A DNA stretch of 19,281 bases, taken from contig DAONSX010000046.1 of NCBI GenBank assembly GCA_035411425.1, positions 1-19,281 on the forward strand, written 5' to 3'. Source of the DNA: TTA-H9 sp002071415. Lineage in GTDB: Bacteria; Bacteroidota; Bacteroidia; Bacteroidales; TTA-H9. The notes below the pieces were generated by a model, which ran no database searches, had not been told where the DNA came from, and saw only the letters and a program-made list of their open reading frames with translations. Numbering within the stretch: position 1 is the stretch's first letter; every line of letters begins with the position of its first letter. Position numbers and translations under genes: made by a program. Below are positions 9,231-16,456 of this stretch, piece after piece.

Positions 9231-9250
9231 AAATTGAAGGAGAGATTTTT
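9209..9250 (+). terminator. Possible terminator at the convergent gene ends
   Basis: CTCCTT (9209-9214) can pair with AAGGAG (9237-9242) across a 22-base loop, and the second arm is followed by a T-run (about 9246-9252). The left arm lies inside the end of the exporter gene. The long loop and short stem make this weak. Confidence 0.3.
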
Positions 9251-10603
9251 TTATTTTGTCTCGTAAAGTTTTTCTCTATCGACTTTTTCGACCATTTCAT
9301 TATTCTTCAGCTTGCGCGAAATTGCCGAAAAAGGAGCTATGATGACGTCTTCTCCTTCCTTCAAACCCGATATAATTTCGATGTAATTGTTATCCTGAAT
9401 TCCTGATTTTACTTCTCTGAGCCGGGCTATGCCATTATCGTAAACGAAAACATATTCCTTGATAATTTCAGGCAATTTATTTTCGCTTTGTTCGGTTTGT
9501 GATTCTTCCTCGGGTTTGGAAGCTTTACGGGTAATTCTACCCGTAGTATCAGAACGAGTAGTTACTGCCTGAATAGGAACCGAAAGTACGTCGAAACGTC
9601 TTTGGGTTTGAATCTCGGCGGTAGTCGACATTCCTGGCCGAAAAGGGCTATAATCGGGCTGATCAGGGGGTATTAAATCGAGATAGGAGGATTTGAGCAA
9701 TTGAATTTTTACCTGAAAATTGGTAACTTGGTCTATGCTCACGCCCGTGGTGGTGGCCGAAGTAGCTACTTCGGTTACTATTCCCTTGAATTTGCGATTC
9801 AAATAGGCATCTACTTCTATCAATGCCGTATCACCCAGTTTTACCTTAATGATGTCGTTTTCATTGACATCTACTTCGGCTTGCATCTCATCGAGATTAG
9901 CTATTCGCATGATTTCGGTACCGGCCGAAAATTGTGAAGCACCCATTACCCTTTCGCCCTTTTCTACACTCAGTTTTGAAACCCTTCCATCGGCAGGCGC
10001 ATAAACCGCCGTCTTCGTTAGATCTTCACGGCTTTTTTTCAGGGCTGCATTGGCACTGCTTATGGAATATTCCGCAGCTTTTATCGTAGCCTGAATTGCA
10101 TCCAAATCGGCCTTGGCTACTTCATAATTGGTCTTGGCAGTTTCAAAATCGGCATCCGAGATTACCTTCTTCTCCCAAAGCGCTTTGTTACGCAGATAAA
10201 CGGTTTCGGTATTCTGAAACCTTGCTTCCAACTGAGCCAACTGCGCCTTGGCATTCACCAGATTTGCCCTTTGTGAGTTGAGCTGAGCTTCTGCCTGCTC
10301 GTAAGCCGATTTATAAATCTCCGGATCTATGCGTACCAAAATATCACCAACCTTTACTCTGTCGCCTTCCTTTACAAAAATTTCTATTACTTCTCCCGAA
10401 ATATAAGGACTAATCTTAATATCCTTTACCGGCTGAATTTTACCCGTAGCAGATATCGCCTCAATGATATTCCGTTTTTGTACCTTTTCGGTGGCAACTC
10501 GCTGATAATTATTGTGATTCTTTTTATTTACGGCCAGAATAACCAATAAAATCACTACTAAACCCGCCCCAATTATCCAATAAAGTCGTTTATTCTTCTT
10601 CAT
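9251..10603 (-). CDS. Periplasmic adaptor (membrane fusion protein, MacA/HlyD-type)
   Basis: The protein bridges an inner-membrane transporter and a TolC-like channel in tripartite efflux. It has an N-terminal membrane anchor (about 8-25) and two halves of a lipoyl/barrel-sandwich domain: GEVIEIFVKEGDRVKVGD near 70-87 and YAPADGRVSKLSVEKGERV near 201-219. Between them lies an alanine- and glutamine-rich coiled-coil hairpin (about 95-197). A beta-barrel and membrane-proximal region follows, with a polar insertion rich in Lys, Glu, Ser and Gln around 360-385. At 450 aa it resembles Bacteroidetes MacA-like adaptors paired with ABC pumps more than short RND adaptors. It starts 28 bases after the tolC-like stop, so the two form an operon. 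Normally an ABC ATPase/permease follows. Here the next gene is convergent and unrelated. Confidence 0.92.
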   Translation of the reverse strand: MKKNKRLYWIIGAGLVVILLVILAVNKKNHNNYQRVATEKVQKRNIIEAISATGKIQPVKDIKISPYISGEVIEIFVKEGDRVKVGDILVRIDPEIYKSAYEQAEAQLNSQRANLVNAKAQLAQLEARFQNTETVYLRNKALWEKKVISDADFETAKTNYEVAKADLDAIQATIKAAEYSISSANAALKKSREDLTKTAVYAPADGRVSKLSVEKGERVMGASQFSAGTEIMRIANLDEMQAEVDVNENDIIKVKLGDTALIEVDAYLNRKFKGIVTEVATSATTTGVSIDQVTNFQVKIQLLKSSYLDLIPPDQPDYSPFRPGMSTTAEIQTQRRFDVLSVPIQAVTTRSDTTGRITRKASKPEEESQTEQSENKLPEIIKEYVFVYDNGIARLREVKSGIQDNNYIEIISGLKEGEDVIIAPFSAISRKLKNNEMVEKVDREKLYETK

Positions 10604-10631
10604 GATAAAAATTTTATGATTGATAGAATAA

Positions 10632-12083
10632 TTAATTCAATACTAATGGTTTTCCCTCATAAAAGTCCAAAATCTTGACCTTGAAAATAAAATCATATTT
10701 TGCCTGAATAAGTTCCGACTGTGCCTTGTTGAGGTCTTCCTTGTTCTGGTTGTATTCAACGGCATTGAGCAAGCCCACGGCATATTTTTCACTGGCGTAA
10801 TTAAAACTTTCTTGCTGGGCATGTAACTTGGTTTCGGCGGCTACATATTTTTTCAAGGCAGCACTTGCATCGGCATAAGCTTGTACGATGAGTTTACGGA
10901 GATTGTTTTGCGACAGTTGAAGGTCAAGTTCGGCATTGGCAACTGCAATTTTCGTTCGCTGTACATTGTTCCTGGAACGGTAACCATTGAAAATGGGTAT
11001 GTTCAAATAAAGCCCAAGCGATTGATTTTCATTGGCTTTTAACTGATCACCGAAAGGTTTTACCCGATAGGAATATTCCGGTGAAATTCCTATGACCGTA
11101 TCCCCGGTAAGTTGAGTAATCCCAATGGGATAAGCTATGAGAGTGGGAGGCACATTGGGGTCCTTTTCGAGTGAAACTCCCGAATAACCCGTTCCCCAAC
11201 TGCCGTTGAGTGCAAGCGTCGGACCATAACTTCCGCGATTGATGTCGAATTCTTTTCTGGCAGATTCTATTCTGTATTTCGAAGAAATGATTTCGGGTTG
11301 ATGCTGCAAGGCATAATTAACCACCTGATCAACGGGCGAAAGGCTGATATTTACCGAAGGAGCCGCCAACTCAGGAGCTACAACACTAAAACCGCGCGAA
11401 TCTTCCAGATCGATGAGCTGAGATAATTGCAACAATGCCAGTTCATAATTATTGCGAGCTTCAACCAACTGCAACTCGGCAGATGCCACCTGCGCCTCCA
11501 TGTTCAACAATTCACCCTGTGCCAGTGAACCCGATTCTACTAAAATCTTTATCCGATCACGCTGTAATTTCACCACCTTTAACTGACTCTCCGATATATT
11601 CAACAACTCTGCATTATACAAGGCCTGAAGATAAAATGTGGCAACATTCAGCGATATGTCGTTCATCATTTTTTCCACCTCCAGTTCACTTATATTCAAA
11701 TCGAGCTGGCTCTTACGCAAGGTGTTGAGCTTCTGAAAGCCACTAAATAACACCATTTGCGTAGAAACATAAAAACTGTTAGACCTTACCCTTTCGGTTG
11801 CAAACTGATTCGTAAATGGATCGATGGTTTGTCCCCAATTGTACACATGCGTGGCATTACCTCCCAAAGTGGGCAACATCGTCAGCTTCGATTCCGTCGT
11901 ATTAATCTTCTGAAGCTGAACATTCAACATTTGTTTCTTGACGTTAATATTGTGATTGCGGGCATAGGTAATACATTCTTCCAGCGTCCATTCATGAATT
12001 TCCTGACCGTAACCTAAAAAAGGTAAAAAGAAAAGCAGCATCAATAAAATGACCTGCTTCAAAATCTTAAAGGAATTCATCAT
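10632..12083 (-). CDS. TolC-family outer-membrane efflux protein
   Basis: This is a trimeric outer-membrane channel subunit for efflux or type I export. A signal peptide (ILLMLLFFLPFLGYGQ) is followed by WTLEECITYARNHNINVKKQ, the standard opening of Bacteroidetes TolC-like proteins. Two long alpha-helical coiled-coil repeats rich in Ala, Gln and Leu follow (for example AELLNISESQLKVVKLQRDR and ELIQAKYDFIFKVKILDFYEG), alternating with shorter beta segments. The frame can be extended to a TTG at 12101, but that codon lies in a region resembling a promoter box. The adjacent ATGs at 12083 and 12080 give a clean signal peptide, so 12083 is used (about 483 aa). It is the first gene of the unit with the adaptor. 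Confidence 0.92.
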   Translation of the reverse strand: MMNSFKILKQVILLMLLFFLPFLGYGQEIHEWTLEECITYARNHNINVKKQMLNVQLQKINTTESKLTMLPTLGGNATHVYNWGQTIDPFTNQFATERVRSNSFYVSTQMVLFSGFQKLNTLRKSQLDLNISELEVEKMMNDISLNVATFYLQALYNAELLNISESQLKVVKLQRDRIKILVESGSLAQGELLNMEAQVASAELQLVEARNNYELALLQLSQLIDLEDSRGFSVVAPELAAPSVNISLSPVDQVVNYALQHQPEIISSKYRIESARKEFDINRGSYGPTLALNGSWGTGYSGVSLEKDPNVPPTLIAYPIGITQLTGDTVIGISPEYSYRVKPFGDQLKANENQSLGLYLNIPIFNGYRSRNNVQRTKIAVANAELDLQLSQNNLRKLIVQAYADASAALKKYVAAETKLHAQQESFNYASEKYAVGLLNAVEYNQNKEDLNKAQSELIQAKYDFIFKVKILDFYEGKPLVLN

Positions 12084-12199
12084 ATTTAGACCAATTTTCA
12101 AATTGTAAAATCTAATTTCCTGAGTTTTGATACAATTTATACTTCCACGTTTAGACGATAACCGAAAAATGATGTTACATTTTCAGGCTCAAAACGCTT

Positions 12200-12229
12200 C
12201 AAAGGTATGACTTTCTGGTATAGCACAAA
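12200..12229 (-). promoter_or_regulatory. Promoter for the tolC-adaptor operon
   Basis: On the minus strand TTTG (12229-12226) is followed after 18 bases by TACCTTTG (12207-12200), close to the Bacteroidetes pattern TTTG-N19-21-TAnnTTTG. Transcription would start near 12193, giving a leader of about 110 bases before the ATG at 12083. A weaker TACAATTTG lies just upstream of the start. Confidence 0.5.
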
Positions 12230-12347
12230 AGAATGTGAGATGAAATTATTTATTCTCCTTGGCAAACATCGATAAACACCCGATGAGAACTTCATTTCTT
12301 TTTTTGAATTTTCTTCAAGATAAGTCAATGAATTAATAAGAGTGGCT

Positions 12348-12355
12348 TATATTTG
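12348..12355 (+). promoter_or_regulatory. -7 promoter box for the M1 peptidase
   Basis: TATATTTG matches TAnnTTTG exactly, 23 bases upstream of the ATG at 12379, with a predicted start of transcription near 12362. No convincing -33 TTTG is seen at the usual distance. Confidence 0.5.
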
Positions 12356-12378
12356 TGCATTGATTCCTTTAGAACTCT

Positions 12379-14703
12379 ATGATGAGAAAAATTCGCATCT
12401 CGATGATTTTGTTGCTCACGGGTATTCTATCCTCGGTGCAGGCACAGCAATTGAAAAGCGATACCTTCGACGTGGTACATTATGATCTCCATTTGGACAT
12501 CATGAATTTTCAGGCCAAACAGCTGAATGGATTTGCCATTCTCACCCTTACTCCCAAGATGAATCAACTTTCATACATTTCACTCGATTTGCTGAGTCTT
12601 CAGGTGGACTCGGTAAAAGTGGAAGGACAGCCTGTAGTGTCATGGTATCAGGATGACACTCTGTTGCGCATCCCTTTGATATCGCCGGTTTCAGTGGGCG
12701 ATACCTTTCAGATGCGAATTCGTTATCATGGCACTCCCATTGTTGAACCTGCCGGATGGGGCGGTTTTCACTTCGATTCATGGATTGCCTATAACCTTGG
12801 TATTGCCTTTCAGGCTAACCCACACAACTATGGTCGCGCTTGGTTCCCCTGTATAGACGATTTTATCGACCGCGCCACTTACGATTATTATATTACTACC
12901 GAAGCCGGCAAAACTGCCGTATGTGGTGGCTTGCTCATCGATTCTATCGTCCATCCCGACAACAGCATTACCTGGCATTGGAAAATGAACCAGACCATCC
13001 CAGCTTATCTGGCTTCCGTAGCCGTGGCTTCCTATATCAAAATTGCCGACATTTACAACGGTATCCAAACCGATATTCCGATTTCATTGTACTTCAGACC
13101 TTCCGATACTGCAGCCGTCAATAATCTTTTCGTAAATCTGAAAAATATTCTTTCGGTATATGAGAACCATTGGGGCGCTTACAGCTTCGACAGAGTAGGC
13201 TATGTAGGTACCATACAAGGAGCTATGGAACACGCTGCTAATATTGCCCTTCCGGTGAGCACCCTTTCGTCGGGCTATGAATGGCTTTATGCGCATGAAC
13301 TCTCGCACATGTGGTTCGGCGACAAGATTACCTGCTCATCGGCCGAGGATATGTGGCTCAACGAAGGATGGGCAGTCTTCAACGAATCTCTGTATCGTGA
13401 AGGAATATATGGCTATCCGGCCTATCGCAGCAACATGAACTCCAAACTTGCAAACGTACTGCAATATTGCCATATCAAGGACAACGGCTATAGAGCTCTT
13501 TATGGAATTCCCAATGAATATACCTACGGAGAAACCGTTTACCAAAAAGGTGGCGTTGTTGTTCATACGCTCAGAAACTATCTCGGCGATAGCCTTTTCT
13601 TCCCTGCCATTAGCAATTTTCTACAGGATTATGCCTTCCAACCCGTTTCTTCTTTCCAATTGAGAGATTATCTTACCCAATATACCGGGATAGACATGAC
13701 ACCTTTTTTTGATGGATGGGTGTTCTCCCCAGGATTTCCCTGCTTTGTGATCGACTCCTGTCAGATGGTTCCTTCAGGACAAAATTTTCTTACTACGGTT
13801 TTTGTTCATCAAAAGCTGAAAGGAGCGCCTGAATATTATCATAACAACCGTTTGTTCATCAGCTTTATTGATTCTTTGTGGAATACGCATGATTTTATGA
13901 TGGAATTTTCGGGAGAATTTGGCAGTCAGACGTTTGTCCTACCTTTTAAACCCACACTATGTCTTGCCGATTATTACGATAGAATTGCCGATGCAACCAC
14001 CGATGCTAGTTTACGAATACATAGTTCCGGAGATTACGATTTTCCAAATACTTTTTTCAGGCTTAGCATAACCTCCCTTGCCGATTCGGCATTTTTCAGA
14101 GTAACACACAACTGGGCAGCTCCCGATAGCCTTAAGACTCCTCTGCCGGGATTGACTCTTTCCGATTATCGTTATTGGCGCATCGAAGGTATTTACCACG
14201 TACCTTTTCAAGCCAAGGGACGATTCTTCTACTCCCGTCCTTCCCACCTCGACGATTCTCTGCTGCAAAACCTCAACGATTCTCTCGTCATCCTTTATCG
14301 AAAAAATGCCTCCGAAGAATGGCAGGGAATACCCTTTACTCGCACAGGCACTCTTGCAGGCTATATTACCGTAAATGATCTTCAACCCGGTGAATATACC
14401 CTCGCCTCATGGGACGAATATTATGTTGGAAAAACCGAAATCATTCTTACCGACAATAAAATTTCGATTCATCCTAACCCAGTTCTTGGACATTGTACGA
14501 TAAAGGTTGCATCGAATCATTCCTCCGTGCTCAAAATATATGCTTCTTCGGGTGTACTGTTGCTGAAAAAACCACTTCCGTCAGGTACACATGAATTGAA
14601 TTACGATTTCTCCCGATTTCCTGCAGGCTTTTACATCGCCAGACTCGAAGACACCAACGGACATTCCCTTGCACATGAAAAATTTATAGTAGGAAAAAGA
14701 TGA
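12379..14703 (+). CDS. Secreted M1-family zinc metallopeptidase with type IX sorting domain
   Basis: The signal peptide (MILLLTGILSSVQAQQ) is followed by an N-terminal beta domain (DVVHYDLHLDI, then LNGFAILTLTP), the normal M1 opening. The catalytic domain has zinc motif HELSH at 306-310, with the third ligand E329 in WLNEGWA exactly 18 residues later, and the transition-state Tyr388 in VYQKGG. The usual GxMEN exopeptidase motif reads GAMEH at 281-285, an Asn-to-His change. A beta-rich region follows. The last roughly 80 residues form a type A type IX secretion sorting domain (ISIHPNPV from 695, then SSGVLLLKK and PAGFYIARLE), so the protein is probably exported across the outer membrane and surface-anchored or released. 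It likely removes N-terminal residues from peptides during protein digestion. Adjacent ATGs at 12379 and 12382 are equally good starts. It stands alone between the efflux operon and the cassette region. Confidence 0.93.
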   Translation: MMRKIRISMILLLTGILSSVQAQQLKSDTFDVVHYDLHLDIMNFQAKQLNGFAILTLTPKMNQLSYISLDLLSLQVDSVKVEGQPVVSWYQDDTLLRIPLISPVSVGDTFQMRIRYHGTPIVEPAGWGGFHFDSWIAYNLGIAFQANPHNYGRAWFPCIDDFIDRATYDYYITTEAGKTAVCGGLLIDSIVHPDNSITWHWKMNQTIPAYLASVAVASYIKIADIYNGIQTDIPISLYFRPSDTAAVNNLFVNLKNILSVYENHWGAYSFDRVGYVGTIQGAMEHAANIALPVSTLSSGYEWLYAHELSHMWFGDKITCSSAEDMWLNEGWAVFNESLYREGIYGYPAYRSNMNSKLANVLQYCHIKDNGYRALYGIPNEYTYGETVYQKGGVVVHTLRNYLGDSLFFPAISNFLQDYAFQPVSSFQLRDYLTQYTGIDMTPFFDGWVFSPGFPCFVIDSCQMVPSGQNFLTTVFVHQKLKGAPEYYHNNRLFISFIDSLWNTHDFMMEFSGEFGSQTFVLPFKPTLCLADYYDRIADATTDASLRIHSSGDYDFPNTFFRLSITSLADSAFFRVTHNWAAPDSLKTPLPGLTLSDYRYWRIEGIYHVPFQAKGRFFYSRPSHLDDSLLQNLNDSLVILYRKNASEEWQGIPFTRTGTLAGYITVNDLQPGEYTLASWDEYYVGKTEIILTDNKISIHPNPVLGHCTIKVASNHSSVLKIYASSGVLLLKKPLPSGTHELNYDFSRFPAGFYIARLEDTNGHSLAHEKFIVGKR

Positions 14704-14732
14704 TTTGTTCTCTCATCAAAATACAAGATCAC

Positions 14733-14751
14733 CACATTGAATTTCATTGTG
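14733..14751. repeat. Short imperfect palindrome downstream of the peptidase gene
   Basis: CACATTGAA T TTCATTGTG forms 9-base arms with one mismatch and a one-base centre, 30 bases after the M1 stop. No T-run follows, so a terminator role is weak. Nothing else is recognised in 14704-14865. Confidence 0.35.
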
Positions 14752-14865
14752 TTATAAAATAAATCATCCGTCAGCATCATCAAAATATGAACCTTTTGAA
14801 GAAAGAATTTTTTCATTCGGGAATATTGTTTTAAATTACATACGCGCGCGAAAAAGCATTGTCCT

Positions 14866-15396
14866 GTGGGCAACCAAATTTCATCTTTTGCTGCCGGAAT
14901 GAATGTTTCCAACAAGAAGCGGAGCTATATGTTTACATTATCTCCCGGCGATTCGATGTTTGAAAAGTGTATGATTCAATATACTCCTGCTGAAAAGAGA
15001 TTTCTAATATTTATGCGACCCCAGCCCATGTTGGAGGCTACTAACAACAACATGGTGCACTTTGACAACTAATACAATTTTTCTTACCAGAATCAGGTTG
15101 TAAATGTGTACAAGCCTAAAACATGGTATTTTGAAAGCCAGAATATGCAGACAACATACAGCGAAATAAGCATAGAACAAGTTTTAAAGAAGGCCACGAA
15201 GAAAGCTGAGATATGCAAACCCGTTACCTTGCCCAGGTCACGGCACAGCTATACCACAGATTTGCCTGAAGCAGAAACCAATGTGAGGTTTAACTAAGAA
15301 TTGCTGACGCACAAGAACTCAAAAAACAATGAGATTTACACACAGATGAGCCAAAAAAGTTTGTAGAAAATAAAATCGCCTTTTGATGATATGTAA
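14866..15396 (+). pseudogene. Decayed tyrosine recombinase (integron/XerC-like integrase)
   Basis: One reading frame carries recognisable recombinase pieces throughout. The N-terminal core-binding part is suggested by IQYTPAEKRFLIFMRPQP and, after a TAA at 15070-15072, by FSYQNQVVN. From 15106 the catalytic C-terminus is clear. YKPKTWYFESQ matches the family YKPKxWLFEGQ. EISIEQVLKKATKKAEICKP and LPRSRHSYTTDLPEAETNVRF match the HTLRHSFATHLLExGTDLRY region, with Arg-II kept and the preceding His now Pro. After a TAA at 15295-15297, ELLTHKNSKNNEIYTQMS retains the LLGH His and the nucleophilic Tyr. After a TAG at 15364-15366, KIKSPFDDM matches the usual C-terminal end. About 90-110 residues, including the Arg-I region, are missing between FSYQNQVVN and YKPK. 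The gene is clearly dead. Its orientation points toward the cassettes. The exact 5' limit is uncertain, and residues before 14960 are only loosely similar. Confidence 0.8.
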
Positions 15397-15412
15397 AATA
15401 TTTATATTTTTG
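15382..15412 (+). promoter_or_regulatory. Strong promoter reading into the HEPN-like gene
   Basis: TTTG (15382-15385), 19 bases, then TATTTTTG (15405-15412) reproduces the Bacteroidetes TTTG-N19-TAnnTTTG pattern exactly. The -33 element sits inside the last codons of the dead recombinase. Transcription would start near 15419 and cross the boundary repeat at 15491-15500 before the ATG at 15527. Its position resembles an integron cassette promoter. Confidence 0.65.
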
Positions 15413-15490
15413 TTGAATATATGAGGTACGAATTACATATATACACCCAAAATGGATGGTATTATATGGTTTTATCACATATATAAATGA

Positions 15491-15500
15491 GTTATGGTGC
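15491..15500. repeat. Cassette boundary core (R'-like), left end of the HEPN unit
   Basis: GTTATGGTGC is the exact reverse complement of GCACCATAAC at 16463-16472. The match continues as GTTATGGTGCATTTT against GTTATGGTGCGTTTT. It begins with GTT, as integron R' sites do, and lies 27 bases before the HEPN-like start codon. I read it as the recombination boundary of the first cassette. Confidence 0.6.
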
Positions 15501-15526
15501 ATTTTAAATGACGACAAGACAACATA

Positions 15527-16456
15527 ATGATGAATGCGATTACAGATTTATGCAATACTTTAAACAGGACGATACACGAGCCTTTGTATCATAATTTCTA
15601 TAATATTCCAAACGAATTAAAATACAACCAAACATTTACTTCAATCGACTTAATAGAAGACAGCCAAATAGCAATAGAAGAATTTGAAAGTGCTAAATCA
15701 TTAGGGAAACAAGGAAGAAGCACGTTGCTTATTTATGGACTTCTTCAATCCCTTTTTCTTCAACAAGACGGACTTTATCATTTGTATAAATGTGTTGTGG
15801 ATGAAAATATTAAACAAACAGACTTTTTCGACACATTTTCTTTTGACAAGAATATTAGGGAAGTCCGAAACGACATTGCAGGACATCCTACAAACAGAAA
15901 AAATATAGAGTTTTATTTTATTGCTAAAGGACCAATTTCAAAAGACAGGTTTACATACGCTGGATATACACCAGAATTTAGAAAAGTTGAAGTTGACTTA
16001 AAAACATTCATTTCAAAACAATCTGAATTTACAATAAATGTACTTCAAACAGTTCTTGACAAAATCTTAAAAAAAATTGAAATGAAAAAAGACGAGCATA
16101 AAAACAAAGCACTTAAAGAAATGATAGTTGGTGCAGACAGAAATATTCAACTTATTTATCGTGGAATTAGAGATACAGACAGAAATTTTCAAGGAGAATG
16201 GGGTATTTCAGGAGTTAAAAATGCTTTAGATGAGATACGAATAGAGTTGAATATAAGGTACAATAACAACTTGCCAAGTGGTATTTCCGAAGTATTTAGA
16301 CTAACTGACTACATTATTGCTCGTTTCAATGAGTGGTGGACAGAAAATAATCTATTAGAAAATAATGATGCAGAGATATTTCTTGATAGTTTAGGGAAAC
16401 AACTTGACGAGCTAAAAGAAATGTTGATAGAAATTGACGAAGAATTTAATAAATAG
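15527..16456 (+). CDS. HEPN-like domain protein, possible RNase effector
   Basis: This 309-aa, lysine- and isoleucine-rich, probably cytoplasmic protein has no signal peptide. An all-helical N-terminal half (LIYGLLQSLFLQQDGLYHLYK) leads to VRNDIAGHPTNR, with R114, N115 and H120. An Arg followed by a polar residue and His five residues further on fits the Rx4-6H active-site motif of HEPN nucleases, which are common in toxin-antitoxin, abortive-infection and CRISPR systems. The C-terminal half is helical and charged (KDEHKNKALKEMI, then GKQLDELKEMLIEIDEEF), probably a coiled coil. I know no specific family name. The stop lies 6 bases before a repeat core, a layout typical of cassette genes. It is expressed from the promoter at 15382-15412. 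The region is visibly A/T-richer than the upstream genes, which suggests transfer. ATGs at 15527 and 15530 are both possible. Function as an RNase is inference. Confidence 0.75.
   Translation: MMNAITDLCNTLNRTIHEPLYHNFYNIPNELKYNQTFTSIDLIEDSQIAIEEFESAKSLGKQGRSTLLIYGLLQSLFLQQDGLYHLYKCVVDENIKQTDFFDTFSFDKNIREVRNDIAGHPTNRKNIEFYFIAKGPISKDRFTYAGYTPEFRKVEVDLKTFISKQSEFTINVLQTVLDKILKKIEMKKDEHKNKALKEMIVGADRNIQLIYRGIRDTDRNFQGEWGISGVKNALDEIRIELNIRYNNNLPSGISEVFRLTDYIIARFNEWWTENNLLENNDAEIFLDSLGKQLDELKEMLIEIDEEFNK

Noticed and set aside
12137..12328. 63-codon minus-strand frame upstream of the tolC-like gene
   Set aside because: A promoter for the efflux operon sits inside it and no family resemblance is seen. 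More likely leader and promoter DNA.
14631..14915. 94-codon minus-strand frame after the M1 peptidase gene
   Set aside because: Overlaps the sorting domain and A/T-rich spacer. No motif or start signal.
15435..15485. Direct repeat ACATATATA (15435-15443 and 15477-15485) considered as recombinase accessory sites
   Set aside because: Very A/T-rich and only 9 bases long, so chance occurrence in this region is likely.
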